This document shows, piece by piece, positions 43,426 through 52,222 of a stretch of 64,000 nt of DNA (positions are counted from its first letter, which is position 1; each line of letters starts with the position of its first letter). Made by a program: the position numbers and the translations under genes. The DNA is taken from positions 136,588 through 200,587 of the forward strand of contig NZ_SJPQ01000002.1 in NCBI RefSeq assembly GCF_007859945.1, in the 5' to 3' direction. The DNA is from Pseudobythopirellula maris (lineage in GTDB: Bacteria > Planctomycetota > Planctomycetia > Pirellulales > Lacipirellulaceae). The notes beneath the pieces were generated by a model. That model had not been told where the DNA came from and ran no database searches. It saw only the letters and a program-made list of their open reading frames with translations.

Positions 43426-44292
43426 GTGCCCACGACCAAGCAGCTGATCCGCGTCGGCCACAGCCCCGACCCCGACGACGCCTTCATGTTCTACGCCCTC
43501 GCCAAGGGGACGATCGACACGGGCGACTACGAGTTCACCCACGAGCTGGTGGACATCGAGACGCTCAACCAGCGCGCCTTCTCGGCCGAGCTGGAGCTCA
43601 CAGCGATCAGCATCCACGCGTACCCGCACCTGCGCGACAACTACATGATCTGCAACTGTGGCGCGAGCATGGGGGACAACTACGGCCCGATGGTCGTCGC
43701 CCGCGAGTCGTTCCCCGTGGCCGACCTGAAGAAGAAGACGATCGCCGTGCCGGGCGAGCTGACCAGCGCGTTCTTGGGGCTGCGGCTCTGCCTCGATTCG
43801 GAGTTCGATTACGTCGTCGTGCCGTTCGACCAGATCATCCCGGCCGTGGCGGCCGGTGTGTTCGACGACAAGCCGATCGACGCCGGGCTCATCATCCACG
43901 AGGGCCAGCTCACCTACGGCGACCAAGACCTCAAGCTGATCGTCGACTTGGGCGTGTGGTGGCACGACGAGACCGATGACCTGCCGCTGCCGCTGGGCGC
44001 GAACGCCATCCGCAAGAACTTGGGCACGGAGTCGATCCTCGAGGTCGAGCGGTTGCTCAAGGAGAGCATCGAGTTCGGCCTCGACAACCGCCAGCCGGCG
44101 CTCGACTACGCCCTGCAATACGGCCGCGACCTCGACAACGCCAAGGCGGACAAGTTTGTCGGCATGTACGTGAACGACTGGACCCGCGACTTCGGCGAGA
44201 AGGGCCGCGAGGCGGTGCGGCTGTTCCTGAAGCGGGGCTTCGAGGCGGGCGTGCTGCCCGAACTCGTCGAGCCGGAGTTCGTGGGACGCTGA
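43426..44292 (+). CDS. mqnD: MqnD-type 1,4-dihydroxy-6-naphthoate synthase
   Basis: 288 aa from the GTG at 43426 (VPTTKQLIRVGHSPDPDDAF); a TTG 23 codons upstream is less likely. The motif SPDPDDAFMFYALAKG is the MqnD hallmark; IAVPGELTSAFLGLRLCLD and GLIIHEGQLTYGDQDLKLIV also match MqnA/MqnD enzymes, which share a periplasmic-binding-protein fold but act in the cytoplasm. MqnD converts cyclic dehypoxanthine futalosine into dihydroxynaphthoate in the futalosine route to menaquinone, the quinone that would serve the SDH encoded at 313-3347. Other mqn genes are not in the window. No strong ribosome-binding site was seen. Confidence 0.75.
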   Translation: MPTTKQLIRVGHSPDPDDAFMFYALAKGTIDTGDYEFTHELVDIETLNQRAFSAELELTAISIHAYPHLRDNYMICNCGASMGDNYGPMVVARESFPVADLKKKTIAVPGELTSAFLGLRLCLDSEFDYVVVPFDQIIPAVAAGVFDDKPIDAGLIIHEGQLTYGDQDLKLIVDLGVWWHDETDDLPLPLGANAIRKNLGTESILEVERLLKESIEFGLDNRQPALDYALQYGRDLDNAKADKFVGMYVNDWTRDFGEKGREAVRLFLKRGFEAGVLPELVEPEFVGR

Positions 44293-44320
44293 CCCTCGGC
44301 TAAGCATCAAGCAATGCTTC

Positions 44321-44401
44321 GGGAGGCGCCTCCGACGCCGATAACGCGCTGCCGTTGTCTATTCGGCTGGCGCGCCGCAATCGGCGTCGGAAAAGCCTCC
44401 C
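44321..44401. repeat. Large palindrome, family A copy 2
   Basis: Arms 44321-44342 (GGGAGGCGCCTCCGACGCCG plus AT) and 44380-44401 (ATCGGCGTCGGAAAAGCCTC plus CC) share the core of the palindrome at 6977-7044, including the following CACAGC. This copy has a longer loop (37 nt) and three mismatches in the stem, so it is an older or diverged member. It lies in the 314-bp gap between mqnD and mscS, which holds no gene. Confidence 0.85.
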
Positions 44402-44606
44402 ACAGCTTGCCCGCTCGCGCGACCGGCCCGGCCCCACACTGGTTGCCCGCCTGCCGCAACGGGGAGATGGGGCCCAGCTTGCTGCGCCGCGGAAGCCCCC
44501 TACGGGCATTTATTGACCGAAACAGGCGGTAGCAAGGCGTTTTGGGCGCGATGATTGCTCGTGTGTGGTTGGACTCCCCACCACCACTTAGCAAGACACA
44601 CTGCCC

Positions 44607-45596
44607 ATGGCCGAAGCCAACCCCGCCGCTGCCGCCGAGAACCTTCCCACCGACGCGGCTGTCGACGCAGCCGCCGAGGATGCCGCCAACGCCGCCGCTG
44701 TGGCGAGCGGCGACCCGGACCAGATGCTCGGCGTGGTGCAGTCGAGCCTCGTGGACCTGTGGACCGACTTCCTCGCGCGGCTGCCCTTCCTAGCGGCGGG
44801 CGTCGTGGTGCTCTTTGCCGCCTGGGGGGCGTCGTCATTGGCCAAGTCGGCCGTTCGCCGGCTGCTCGCCCGCAGTCGCTTCAAACGTGGCGTGCGCGAC
44901 CTCGCCCAACAGTTCGCCTCGGTGACGGTGTGGGTGCTCGCCATCATCGTCGCGGCGGTGATCGTCTTCCCCGGCATGACCCCGGCCAAGGTGCTCGCCG
45001 GCCTCGGCATCGGCTCGGTCGCCTTGGGGTTCGCCTTCAAAGACATCGTCGAAAACTTCCTGGCGGGCGTGCTCATCCTGTGGCGGTTCCCGTTCGACCC
45101 CGGCGACTACATCGTTTGCGGCGACGTCGAGGGACGCGTCGAAGAGGTCACGGTCCGCATGACGCTCGTGCGGCAGACCAACGGCGAGCTGGTCGTGCTG
45201 CCCAATGCGCAGCTGTTCAAGGAGCCGGTCACGGTGCGCACCTACGAGCCGCGGCGCCGCTCGACGATCATCGTCGGCGTGTCGTACGACACCGACGTCG
45301 ATGAGGCCCGCGAGGTGCTGCGCGACGCTCTATCGGGGTGCGAGTCGGTCAGCAGCGACCACCCGGTTGAGATCTTCGCCCAGGAGTACGCCAGCTCGAG
45401 CATCAATTTCGAGGTCACCTGGTGGTGCGGCACCACGCCGCTCGACGAGCGGTCGTCGCGCGACGAGGTCGTGTCGGCCACCAAGCGAGCCATGGACACG
45501 GCGGGCATCGAGATCCCGTTCCCCTACCGCACGCTCACATTCAAAGAGCCGCTGCCGCTGGAGGGGCGTGAAGATTGCGAGACCGCCGAGAGCTGA
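44607..45596 (+). CDS. mscS: Small-conductance mechanosensitive channel (MscS family)
   Basis: 329 aa. A 45-residue Ala/Asp-rich soluble N-terminus precedes three membrane segments (FLAAGVVVLFAAWGASSLAK; VTVWVLAIIVAAVIVF; and the pore helix). The pore-lining TM3 reads VLAGLGIGSVALGFAFKDIV, with the Gly/Ala packing pattern typical of MscS, and continues into the beta domain FPFDPGDYIVCGDVEGRVEE and LVVLPNAQLFKEPV. A C-terminal alpha/beta domain (RSTIIVGVSYDTDVDEAREV) completes the family architecture. The channel opens under membrane tension to release solutes on hypo-osmotic shock. Standalone gene. Confidence 0.93.
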   Translation: MAEANPAAAAENLPTDAAVDAAAEDAANAAAVASGDPDQMLGVVQSSLVDLWTDFLARLPFLAAGVVVLFAAWGASSLAKSAVRRLLARSRFKRGVRDLAQQFASVTVWVLAIIVAAVIVFPGMTPAKVLAGLGIGSVALGFAFKDIVENFLAGVLILWRFPFDPGDYIVCGDVEGRVEEVTVRMTLVRQTNGELVVLPNAQLFKEPVTVRTYEPRRRSTIIVGVSYDTDVDEAREVLRDALSGCESVSSDHPVEIFAQEYASSSINFEVTWWCGTTPLDERSSRDEVVSATKRAMDTAGIEIPFPYRTLTFKEPLPLEGREDCETAES

Positions 45597-45712
45597 GCTA
45601 GTCTCCAAGTCGGTCTATGACGCGGTTGCCAGCCACGCTTCGAGCGGTCCAGTATGCCAGCAAACACGCAATGAAGCTGCCTGGGTCATCGCAAGGCTTA
45701 AGGGGTAACCCG

Positions 45713-46447
45713 TTAGGCAAGCCGTCGACCACGGTTACCACGAAGCGCAGCTGCAATCAAACCTACAGAAGAAATCAACAGAGCGCTCGGCTCGGGCACT
45801 CTCCTGATTCTCACGTTATCGAGCAAGGCATAAAAATCGCCATTGGAAATCTGCGGCTCCGATACATCGCGAAATACAACCCTGAGACCAGGGTGTATAC
45901 GGGGTTCACTACCGGGGATCACCCGGGGGCTGAATTCGAAAGAGTATCGACCGAAGTGCGATTGATCCGCCTTGGTGTCTAGAACCACAGAGTTGCTGTC
46001 GCTGACAATTTGGTGCAAAAGTATCGGGCCATGCAGCACAGGCCCAGCAAATGTGGCCTCGACCCACACCTCCAGTCGGGCCGTTCCGGAAGATGGAGCG
46101 GTTGCATACTTTGCGAAATCAAAAGAAAGCGAGAAAACGACATCTTCGGGCCGCCCTTCCGTGAAACGCCCAATAAACAAATCATGCCATATAATGGCGT
46201 CTCTCGGGCGGCCCTCGATTCCGAAAGCCAAGGCGTACATGCCTTCACTGGCCCCGTAGAGGTCTGTCCTTTCTAGATTCGCATCAATAGAGCTCCACGT
46301 TCTCGGGTAGCCACCTAACTCGAAGGCATTTTCAAACCCACCGCTGAGACGGACATACTCACCGATCGCGATGTCATCGGCCAAAGCGGCGTGCGCAGTC
46401 ATGCACACGGCGACAAAGAAAACCCGCTGTAACGCCGAAGAGAGCAT
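45713..46447 (-). CDS. PEP-CTERM protein, unknown function
   Basis: 244-aa exported protein with signal peptide (LQRVFFVAVCMTAHAALA, cleavage before DD), a beta-rich body (FSLSFDFAKYATAPSSGTAR, LEVWVEATFAGPVLHGPILL) resembling the carbohydrate-binding-like sandwiches common in this class, and the sorting signal VPEPSALLISSVGLIAAAL followed by RGNRGRR. No catalytic motif recognised. It is clearly lower in GC and different in codon use from mscS and recJ on either side, which suggests a more recent arrival. A good sigma-70-type promoter lies at 46507-46534. Confidence 0.8.
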   Translation of the reverse strand: MLSSALQRVFFVAVCMTAHAALADDIAIGEYVRLSGGFENAFELGGYPRTWSSIDANLERTDLYGASEGMYALAFGIEGRPRDAIIWHDLFIGRFTEGRPEDVVFSLSFDFAKYATAPSSGTARLEVWVEATFAGPVLHGPILLHQIVSDSNSVVLDTKADQSHFGRYSFEFSPRVIPGSEPRIHPGLRVVFRDVSEPQISNGDFYALLDNVRIRRVPEPSALLISSVGLIAAALRGNRGRRLA

Positions 46448-46506
46448 GGGGCCAGTCCTAGATCATGGGCGGCGAAAAGATTGCTCGGCTGTTCTAACAC
46501 CGGCTT

Positions 46507-46534
46507 GTTATAACACGGGGATAGGCAAACTCAA
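46507..46534 (-). promoter_or_regulatory. Promoter of the PEP-CTERM gene at 45713
   Basis: On the minus strand TTGAGT (46534-46529) and TATAAC (46512-46507) are separated by 16 bp, giving a start of transcription near 46500 and a leader of about 50 nt. The -10 is part of the palindrome GTTATAAC. Confidence 0.6.
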
Positions 46535-46582
46535 TGATCTGCCTAGATCTCTGCCACAGGTTTCTGCCCCCCTGCTTTGTAC

Positions 46583-48337
46583 CTAATCGCCCGAAGGAAC
46601 ATCTCGCTTCCAGTCGTCCAGATGCACCTCGACCGACCGATACCCGCGGAACGTGTTGATCACCGGGCGGAAGGCGATCGACAGCGGGCCGTCGACACGC
46701 AGCAGGGCCTCCTCCCAGTCGCCGCCGCCGAAGGCGACCGCGCGCAACTTCACGCCGTGCTGCTCCAGGTCGAGCGACAGGTGGCGGCCGGCGCCCCCCA
46801 TGCGGCGCGGCGGGCCCGCCATGCGGACGTCGCTCGTGCAGAGTGTCGGCCGGCGGTTGCCGTGGCCGAACGGCGCGAGGCGCTCGATCTGGCTCACCGC
46901 CTGATGCGTTAGCGCCGAGAGCGGGGTCTCGGCGTCGATCTGGATCTCGGGGCCGCCGTTCTCTTCGCCCAGAGCCCGCTCGGCGTACGCACAGAAAGCG
47001 ACCCGGAACGCTTCGACGTTCTTCTCCTGCACCCGCAGGCCGGCGGCCGCGGCGTGGCCGCCGTGGCTCTCCAGGTGCTCGGTCGCGTGGGCGAACGCCT
47101 CGTGCAGGTTGAACCCGGGGATCGAGCGGCCCGATCCGATGCCCGGCTTCACGCCCAGCTCGTCGAGCGAGACGACAACGACCGGCTTGTGGTACTGCTC
47201 GGCGAGCTTGCCGGCGACGATGCCGATCACGCCCGGGTGCCAGCCGTGGCCGGCGAGCACGAGCGCCGGGTCGGTCTCGGGCCGGCAGCGTTCCTTGGCC
47301 TGCTTGCGGGCCGCCAGCAGCACGCTCCGCTCCAAGGTCTTGCGGGTCTCGTTCAGCTCGTCGAGATAATCAGCCAGCTCGGCGGCGCGCTCGGGCGAGT
47401 TGGTGGTGAGCAGTTCGACACCCAGCTCCGCCTGCCCCAGCCGCCCGGTGGCGTTCAGCCGCGGGCAGATCGAGAACGCCAGGTCCTCGCAGCCGAGCTC
47501 CGGCGTGCGGGTCAGCTGGGCGACACGCTCCAGCTCCTTGAATCCCACGGTGGGATGATGACGCAGGGCCGCCAGGCCGTTGCGCACGAGGATGCGGTTC
47601 TCGTCGATGAGCGGCACGACATCGGCCACGGTGCCGATCGCCGCGAGGCCGACGGCCTGCATCAGGAACCGCCGCATCGGCTCGCTCACGCGTTTCGCTT
47701 GGCTGGCGTGTTGGCAAAGGGCCCAGGCGACCTTGAGCGCCACGGCCGCGCCGCACAGCCCTGGGAACGGGTAGTCGGAGCCCGGCAGGCCGGGGTGGAC
47801 CACCGCCGCGGCGTCGGGCAGGCGGTCGGCCATCTGGTGGTGATCGGTCACGATCAGCTGCAGGCCGAGCTCCTTGGCGAGCTTCGCCTCTTCGATGCTG
47901 GCCACGCCGCAGTCGACCGTGACGATCGTCTCGGCGCCCTCGGCGGCGAGGGTGCGGATCGCTTCGACGTTCAGGCCGTAGCCCTCGTCAAAGCGGTGCG
48001 GCATGTAGAGCCGCGCCTCGGCGCCGAGCACCTTGAAGCAGCGCAGCATGATCGCCGAGGAGGTCATGCCGTCGGCGTCGTAGTCGCCGTAGACGACGAT
48101 CCGCTTCTTGCCGGCAACGGCGCGGTGGAGCAGCTCGGCCGCCAGCGTGGCGCCGGGCAAGAGATCCGGGTCGCGGAGGCCGGTGAGCTTGGGCTCGAGA
48201 AAGTCGAGCGCGATCGCCGGGTCATCGATCCCGCGGGCGACCAGCAGCTGGGCGACGACGGCCGGCAGCTTGGCGGCCGATTGCAGGGCGGCGATGCGCG
48301 CGGGGTCGTGCGTCGCGAGTCGCCACCGCTTGGCCAT
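46583..48337 (-). CDS. recJ: Single-stranded-DNA-specific exonuclease RecJ
   Basis: 584 aa, normal for RecJ. DHH-family motifs: VVYGDYDADGMTSSAI (residues 82-97), TVDCGVAS (140-147), VTDHHQMADRLPDAAAVVHP (DHH 165-167); the DHHA1 domain contains SGGHAAAAG-type SHGGHAAAAGLRVQEKNVEA near 455, and a C-terminal OB-like domain ends GYRSVEVHLDDWKRD. RecJ degrades single-stranded DNA 5' to 3' in recombination and mismatch repair, using Mn. The gap to rpmG upstream is filled by a palindrome at 48363-48476. Confidence 0.95.
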   Translation of the reverse strand: MAKRWRLATHDPARIAALQSAAKLPAVVAQLLVARGIDDPAIALDFLEPKLTGLRDPDLLPGATLAAELLHRAVAGKKRIVVYGDYDADGMTSSAIMLRCFKVLGAEARLYMPHRFDEGYGLNVEAIRTLAAEGAETIVTVDCGVASIEEAKLAKELGLQLIVTDHHQMADRLPDAAAVVHPGLPGSDYPFPGLCGAAVALKVAWALCQHASQAKRVSEPMRRFLMQAVGLAAIGTVADVVPLIDENRILVRNGLAALRHHPTVGFKELERVAQLTRTPELGCEDLAFSICPRLNATGRLGQAELGVELLTTNSPERAAELADYLDELNETRKTLERSVLLAARKQAKERCRPETDPALVLAGHGWHPGVIGIVAGKLAEQYHKPVVVVSLDELGVKPGIGSGRSIPGFNLHEAFAHATEHLESHGGHAAAAGLRVQEKNVEAFRVAFCAYAERALGEENGGPEIQIDAETPLSALTHQAVSQIERLAPFGHGNRRPTLCTSDVRMAGPPRRMGGAGRHLSLDLEQHGVKLRAVAFGGGDWEEALLRVDGPLSIAFRPVINTFRGYRSVEVHLDDWKRDVPSGD

Positions 48338-48362
48338 CCCAATCCTGCGGTCTCAGAAACAT

Positions 48363-48476
48363 GAACCGCCAAGACGCCAAGAGCGCCCAAGGCGATTAGA
48401 CAAGAAGAACGTGACTCGAAAATCGCCGTCCAATCCACCGCTGCGCGTCTTGGCGCACTTGGCGTCTTGGCGGTTC
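48363..48476. repeat. Palindromic repeat GAACCGCCAAGACGCCAAG
   Basis: GAACCGCCAAGACGCCAAG at 48363-48381 is exactly complementary to 48458-48476, around a 76-nt centre that repeats CGCCAAGACGC-like and GCGCCCAAGGCG-like pieces. A one-armed partial copy lies at 30661-30687. It occupies the recJ-rpmG gap; no T-run. Confidence 0.85.
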
Positions 48477-48485
48477 CCCCCTGTC

Positions 48486-48662
48486 TTACTTCTTCTTCTC
48501 GATGTGCAGCGTGTGCTTGCGCAAACGCGGGCAGAACTTCTTGAGCTTGAGCTTCTCCCCGCCGAGCTTGCGCCGGACGGTGTAGTTGTAGTCGCCGGTT
48601 TCCTCGCAGACGAGGAACACGCTCTCGACCTTCTTCTTACGCTTGCCGCCGGATTTGGCCAT
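48486..48662 (-). CDS. rpmG: 50S ribosomal protein L33
   Basis: 58-aa protein encoded on the minus strand from the ATG at 48662: [20 protein letters not shown], then [33 protein letters not shown]. The pattern ETGDYNY...R..L.LKK.CP..RKHT is L33 of the large ribosomal subunit. It keeps only two cysteines (residues 19 and 44) and lacks the second member of each CxxC pair, so it is probably the zinc-free form or binds zinc poorly. No strong Shine-Dalgarno is visible; recJ follows downstream beyond a palindrome. Confidence 0.93.
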   Translation of the reverse strand: MAKSGGKRKKKVESVFLVCEETGDYNYTVRRKLGGEKLKLKKFCPRLRKHTLHIEKKK

Positions 48663-48914
48663 CGTGCTAGACGGGGTTGGGGTCTGGAAGTTACGGGTGC
48701 TCGGTAAAGGGGTAGCCCCACAAGATAGCGAATCGGCCCCCGGGGCGGAAGAGGTAAGGAAATAAGCCCCAAATCAAGGGGTTGCGGGCCCGCCCAGAGT
48801 CACGCCTGCAAGGCGAGACAGCTCAGGGACGGGGCTGCCCGTGCGATTGCCCGCACCTGCGGCTTCACGTAACCTGAGAGGGCCGTTCACTCCTCCATTA
48901 ATCACGAGGCTCGC

Positions 48915-50117
48915 ATGCTCTCCAGAACCCTCGCCTTGGCGGTAGCGTTCGTCACTGTCACCTCGCCCCTGGAATGGACCCCCGCCTACGGTCAAGAAAA
49001 CTCCGCCGAAGCCCAGCTGCTCGAGCAGATCGAGTCGCTGCGAACCGAGGTCGCCCGGCTCAACGAGAACGTCGAACGGCTCGAGAGTCGATTCGGGCAG
49101 TCCGAGCCTAGTGCGAGCGACTTCTCGCCGGTTTTGCTGACCATACGCACCGAAGAAGGTCGCCCGCTTAGCGGAGTGCGGGTGCGGATGACTTCGAGAG
49201 GGAGCGACGGCCGCCGTGTCGAAGCCACCGGCCTTTCGGACGACAAAGGCACGCTCTTGTCGCGGAACCTGCCTTACGGCAGGTACACGCTCGCTCTCAC
49301 CGAGCCAACCGGCTGGTATGCACGGGTCAACTCGTTTCTGGTCGAGCCGGGCAAGGCGGCGCGGCATGAAATCGTCGCGCCTGACCCTACGGCCAAGGCG
49401 ACCCTGACTATCAGCAGCGCCATCCGCCGCGAGGCGTTCGAGGGGCTCCGCTTCGGGACGCTGAAACGCCGCGAGTCGATGTCCATTTTAACCACCTACA
49501 CCCCCGAGCCTTCTGGCGACCAGACATCGAGGTTCGATTCTTTCCCCACGATCGCCGCCGGCCTGCAGGAAGTCGGCGCGTTGGCCAGGGTGTACGTGTC
49601 GCAAAAGGTCGATCAAACCGATGGCAAGCCGCTCCTTTGGAGCCAAGAGAATAACACGCAGCGGCTGCTGCTCACCAACGAGGGAGTGCGTCGCGTCGAG
49701 AAAATCGAGGGGGCGACCGTATCGCTCTCCCGCTCACCCGACGCCGTTTTCTTTGTTCAAACATCGAACTTCGGAAGAGAAACGTACTCGGTGGGGCACC
49801 ACTTGGTCGACGCTTCAGATCACCTCGATTCGCTGGAGATCACTATTTCAGCCGGCGACGTCCATCTGCAGATCGAAGAGTTGGTTGCCCGTGCCGAAGG
49901 CCGGGTGCTCGGGGCGCTCGGCTTCGGACGAGACGATGACCCTTCGCGGGTGTGGCTCGGGACCACGCTGAACAAAGGTACGCAGTGGTCGAACAAGGCC
50001 CTCTCAACCGCTGGCTGGCGGCCGCGATCAACATCCAGCGTCGGGGGAGGATATTCTCTGCTTGAGAAGACGATCAACCTCGCCGCCGGCGAGGCGCGCC
50101 AATTGACGGTCCAGTGA
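48915..50117 (+). CDS. Exported protein with coiled coil and prealbumin-like domain
   Basis: 400-aa protein of unknown function. Signal peptide MLSRTLALAVAFVTVTSPLE (cleavage likely after AYG near residue 26), a short coiled coil (EAQLLEQIESLRTEVARLNE), then a carboxypeptidase-regulatory/prealbumin-like beta domain at about 72-130 (LLTIRTEEGRPLSGVRVRMT, DDKGTLLSRNLPYGRYTLAL). The C-terminal 250 residues look beta-rich without a recognised family. The coiled coil may trimerise the protein in the periplasm. Stands alone between rpmG (opposite strand) and the convergent enoyl-CoA hydratase. Confidence 0.7.
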   Translation: MLSRTLALAVAFVTVTSPLEWTPAYGQENSAEAQLLEQIESLRTEVARLNENVERLESRFGQSEPSASDFSPVLLTIRTEEGRPLSGVRVRMTSRGSDGRRVEATGLSDDKGTLLSRNLPYGRYTLALTEPTGWYARVNSFLVEPGKAARHEIVAPDPTAKATLTISSAIRREAFEGLRFGTLKRRESMSILTTYTPEPSGDQTSRFDSFPTIAAGLQEVGALARVYVSQKVDQTDGKPLLWSQENNTQRLLLTNEGVRRVEKIEGATVSLSRSPDAVFFVQTSNFGRETYSVGHHLVDASDHLDSLEITISAGDVHLQIEELVARAEGRVLGALGFGRDDDPSRVWLGTTLNKGTQWSNKALSTAGWRPRSTSSVGGGYSLLEKTINLAAGEARQLTVQ

Positions 50118-50181
50118 GGTGACGATCCAGTCACGTTCCCCCTGAGCCGCTCGAGGCCGCATCACCCGGCAGGTTCGATCG

Positions 50182-50988
50182 TCACGGCCACTCGGGCTCG
50201 CGGTCGCCGAGGTGCGCGTTGAGCCCCTCCTTGGCCGCCTCCGTGGTGCGGGCCATCGCGCTGGCGATGGCGCCATTGCTGAGCTGCGTGGCGAGCTGCT
50301 CGCCGATCGTCTCCCACAACAGCCGCTTGGTCAGCTGCACGGCCTCCGGCGCCGCCTGAGCGGCTTGGTTTCCAACCTCCGACGCCCGGGCCCACACCAA
50401 GTCGGCTCCGACCAGCTCGTGGTAAACGCCGATGCGGTGGGCCTCTTCGGCCGAGATCGTCTCAGAAGTGAGCAGCAGCCGGGCCGCTGCGCCGGCGCCG
50501 AGGCGCCACGCCAGCAGCGGCGCCGCCACGCCCGCCACCACGCCGCGTCGCGGTTCGGGGAAGCCGAAGCCCGCGCCGGGGCAGCCGACGGCCACGTCGC
50601 TGGCCAGCACCAGGCCGGCGCCCCCCGCCTCGGCGGGGCCGCTCACCGCGGCGACGATCGGCTTGGGCAGTTCGAGCATCGCGGCCACGAGGTCGCGGTA
50701 CTCCTCGGCCTCGGCGCCCCAGCGTGCGAGGTCGTCGGCCGGGTTCGTGCTCTCGGCGGCTTGCTCCCCCACGTCGCGCCCCAGGCAGAACGCCTCGCCT
50801 CGCCCGGTGAGCACGACCGCCCGCACCCGTTTCTCGCGGTAAAGATCGTCGAGCGCCGTGCGCAGCTCGGCGATCATCGCTCGGGTGAGCGCGTTGCCGT
50901 GGTCGGGCCGGCCGAGGGTCACGGTGCCGACGGGGCCATCGACCCGTACTTCGATTGCGTCGCTAGGCATGATCATGGTTTGAAGCAT
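50182..50988 (-). CDS. Enoyl-CoA hydratase/isomerase family protein
   Basis: 268 aa from the ATG at 50988 (two more ATGs follow within seven codons, and none has a convincing ribosome-binding site). Crotonase fold: IEVRVDGPVGTVTLGRPDHG, VRAVVLTGRGEAFCLGRDVG with the oxyanion-hole region, PKPIVAAVSGPAEAGGAGLV, FGFPEPRRGVVAGVAAPLLA. The usual catalytic Glu pair of hydratases is not certain: the second region reads EPRRGVV, retaining one acidic residue, so substrate and reaction are open. Starts 37 bp after the stop of an AtuA-like gene on the same strand; such pairs belong to acyclic terpene/branched acyl-CoA catabolism in other bacteria. Confidence 0.82.
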   Translation of the reverse strand: MLQTMIMPSDAIEVRVDGPVGTVTLGRPDHGNALTRAMIAELRTALDDLYREKRVRAVVLTGRGEAFCLGRDVGEQAAESTNPADDLARWGAEAEEYRDLVAAMLELPKPIVAAVSGPAEAGGAGLVLASDVAVGCPGAGFGFPEPRRGVVAGVAAPLLAWRLGAGAAARLLLTSETISAEEAHRIGVYHELVGADLVWARASEVGNQAAQAAPEAVQLTKRLLWETIGEQLATQLSNGAIASAMARTTEAAKEGLNAHLGDREPEWP

Positions 50989-51025
50989 ACCGCCAGGGCA
51001 CAAATCGGACCACGGCTCGCCATCA

Positions 51026-52222
51026 CTACTCGTCGAGCCACTCGGCGGCCGGGCGTTCGTCAACCGCGGTGACGAAGCGCTCCGCCACCAGGGTGATGGG
51101 CCAGTCTTCGTGCTCGGGTTGTGCGGGAGATACTGTGACAGCCGGCGCGTTCGGATCGAGCGCCAAAGCGTCGTGCAGCCGCTCGCAAAACGCCGCCAGG
51201 CGATCAGAGTCGTCGCAGGCGAGCGTGAGGTGATCCGCCGTGGGATGTTCGGTCGTTACCCCCGCGTTGCTCGCTTCGTGGGCGATCCACGCGGTGAGCG
51301 GGCCGGCGTCCTCACCGGACGGCGGCGTGAGTTCGACCGTATAGCGGCGGGTGTAGCGGACAAGGCCGTGGCGATTGCCGAAATCGACTGGCGGCGACGG
51401 CCCGTCGTAAGGCGTCGTGGCCGACACGCCCGGGCCGCCGAGCCGCACCGCGCCGTCGGCGTCGCACTCGATCGTCGTCGGCGGCGCCGAAGGGTCGGGG
51501 CGCGCCCAGGGCGTGTCCGTATCGATGCGAACCGCGGCGCTGGCAAGTTGGGCGTCGGGCGCCCCGTTGGCGGGCCACGCGAACGCCTCGCTCGCCGCCG
51601 CGATCGCGAGAGTCGCCGCGTCGGCCGCACCAACGACCACCACCTGGGCCGAGGTGTGGAGCCCCTGGGCGATCGGCTCGGGGGGCAGCGGGGCCCACGC
51701 CGCCTCGGGCGGGCCGGGCCCCCTCAGGAGCCGATCGGCCAATTCCGTATTTGCCCCGGGGGCGCCGACTCCGAACAATTCGTCGACGCGGCCGATCAGG
51801 TTCGAGCCGCGCACCACGGCGACGCAGGGCAAGGCGGCGCCGTCGGCGGGACAAGCGGTGGCGAGCGCTTCGGCGATCGCCCGCGCCGCCCGCCTTTCGG
51901 AGCCAGGGCCGGCTGACACCATGAGCCGCAGGTCGCCCTGCAAGAAGAGCCGCGCGGCCAGCCGCCGCGTCATCTCGGCAAGGCCCGCGCAGAGGCGCGG
52001 GGCGTCGCTCACTTGTCTGCCGTTGCGCCACAGGTCCGCCACGGCGTAGTCCACGCGGCCGGCGGCGATCCGCGCATCGGCGTTCGCCTGGAAGGCGAGC
52101 GATACGGCGTTGGCTACGCGGAGCGTTTTCAAGCGGTTTTGGTCTGGCTGGGGGGTGGGTTGGATAGCGGCAACACGTGGCGAAAAGGCGACATCCGGGC
52201 GGCGGGCGTGGCAAAACGTCAA
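51026..52222 (-). CDS. AtuA-like (DUF1446-type) protein, divergent
   Basis: Up to 398 aa; the first 30 codons look non-coding, so the true start may be a TTG near 52132 (LKTLRVANAVSLAF). The region from there resembles the N-terminal domain of AtuA/DUF1446 proteins: YAVADLW, EMTRRLAARLFLQGDLRLMV, SAGPGSERRAARAIAEALA, VAVVRGSNLIGRVDELFGVG, and HTSAQVVVVGAADAATLAIA with AASEAFAW, matching AtuA's VxxGRxxDAxLxLAPxxHEFGW block although key residues differ. The C-terminal 130 residues could be the small AtuA-associated ferredoxin-like domain fused in cis. AtuA acts in citronellol/geraniol breakdown with acyl-CoA carboxylase and a crotonase; only a crotonase is adjacent. Family call from memory of motifs, moderate. 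Confidence 0.5.
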   Translation of the reverse strand: MTFCHARRPDVAFSPRVAAIQPTPQPDQNRLKTLRVANAVSLAFQANADARIAAGRVDYAVADLWRNGRQVSDAPRLCAGLAEMTRRLAARLFLQGDLRLMVSAGPGSERRAARAIAEALATACPADGAALPCVAVVRGSNLIGRVDELFGVGAPGANTELADRLLRGPGPPEAAWAPLPPEPIAQGLHTSAQVVVVGAADAATLAIAAASEAFAWPANGAPDAQLASAAVRIDTDTPWARPDPSAPPTTIECDADGAVRLGGPGVSATTPYDGPSPPVDFGNRHGLVRYTRRYTVELTPPSGEDAGPLTAWIAHEASNAGVTTEHPTADHLTLACDDSDRLAAFCERLHDALALDPNAPAVTVSPAQPEHEDWPITLVAERFVTAVDERPAAEWLDE

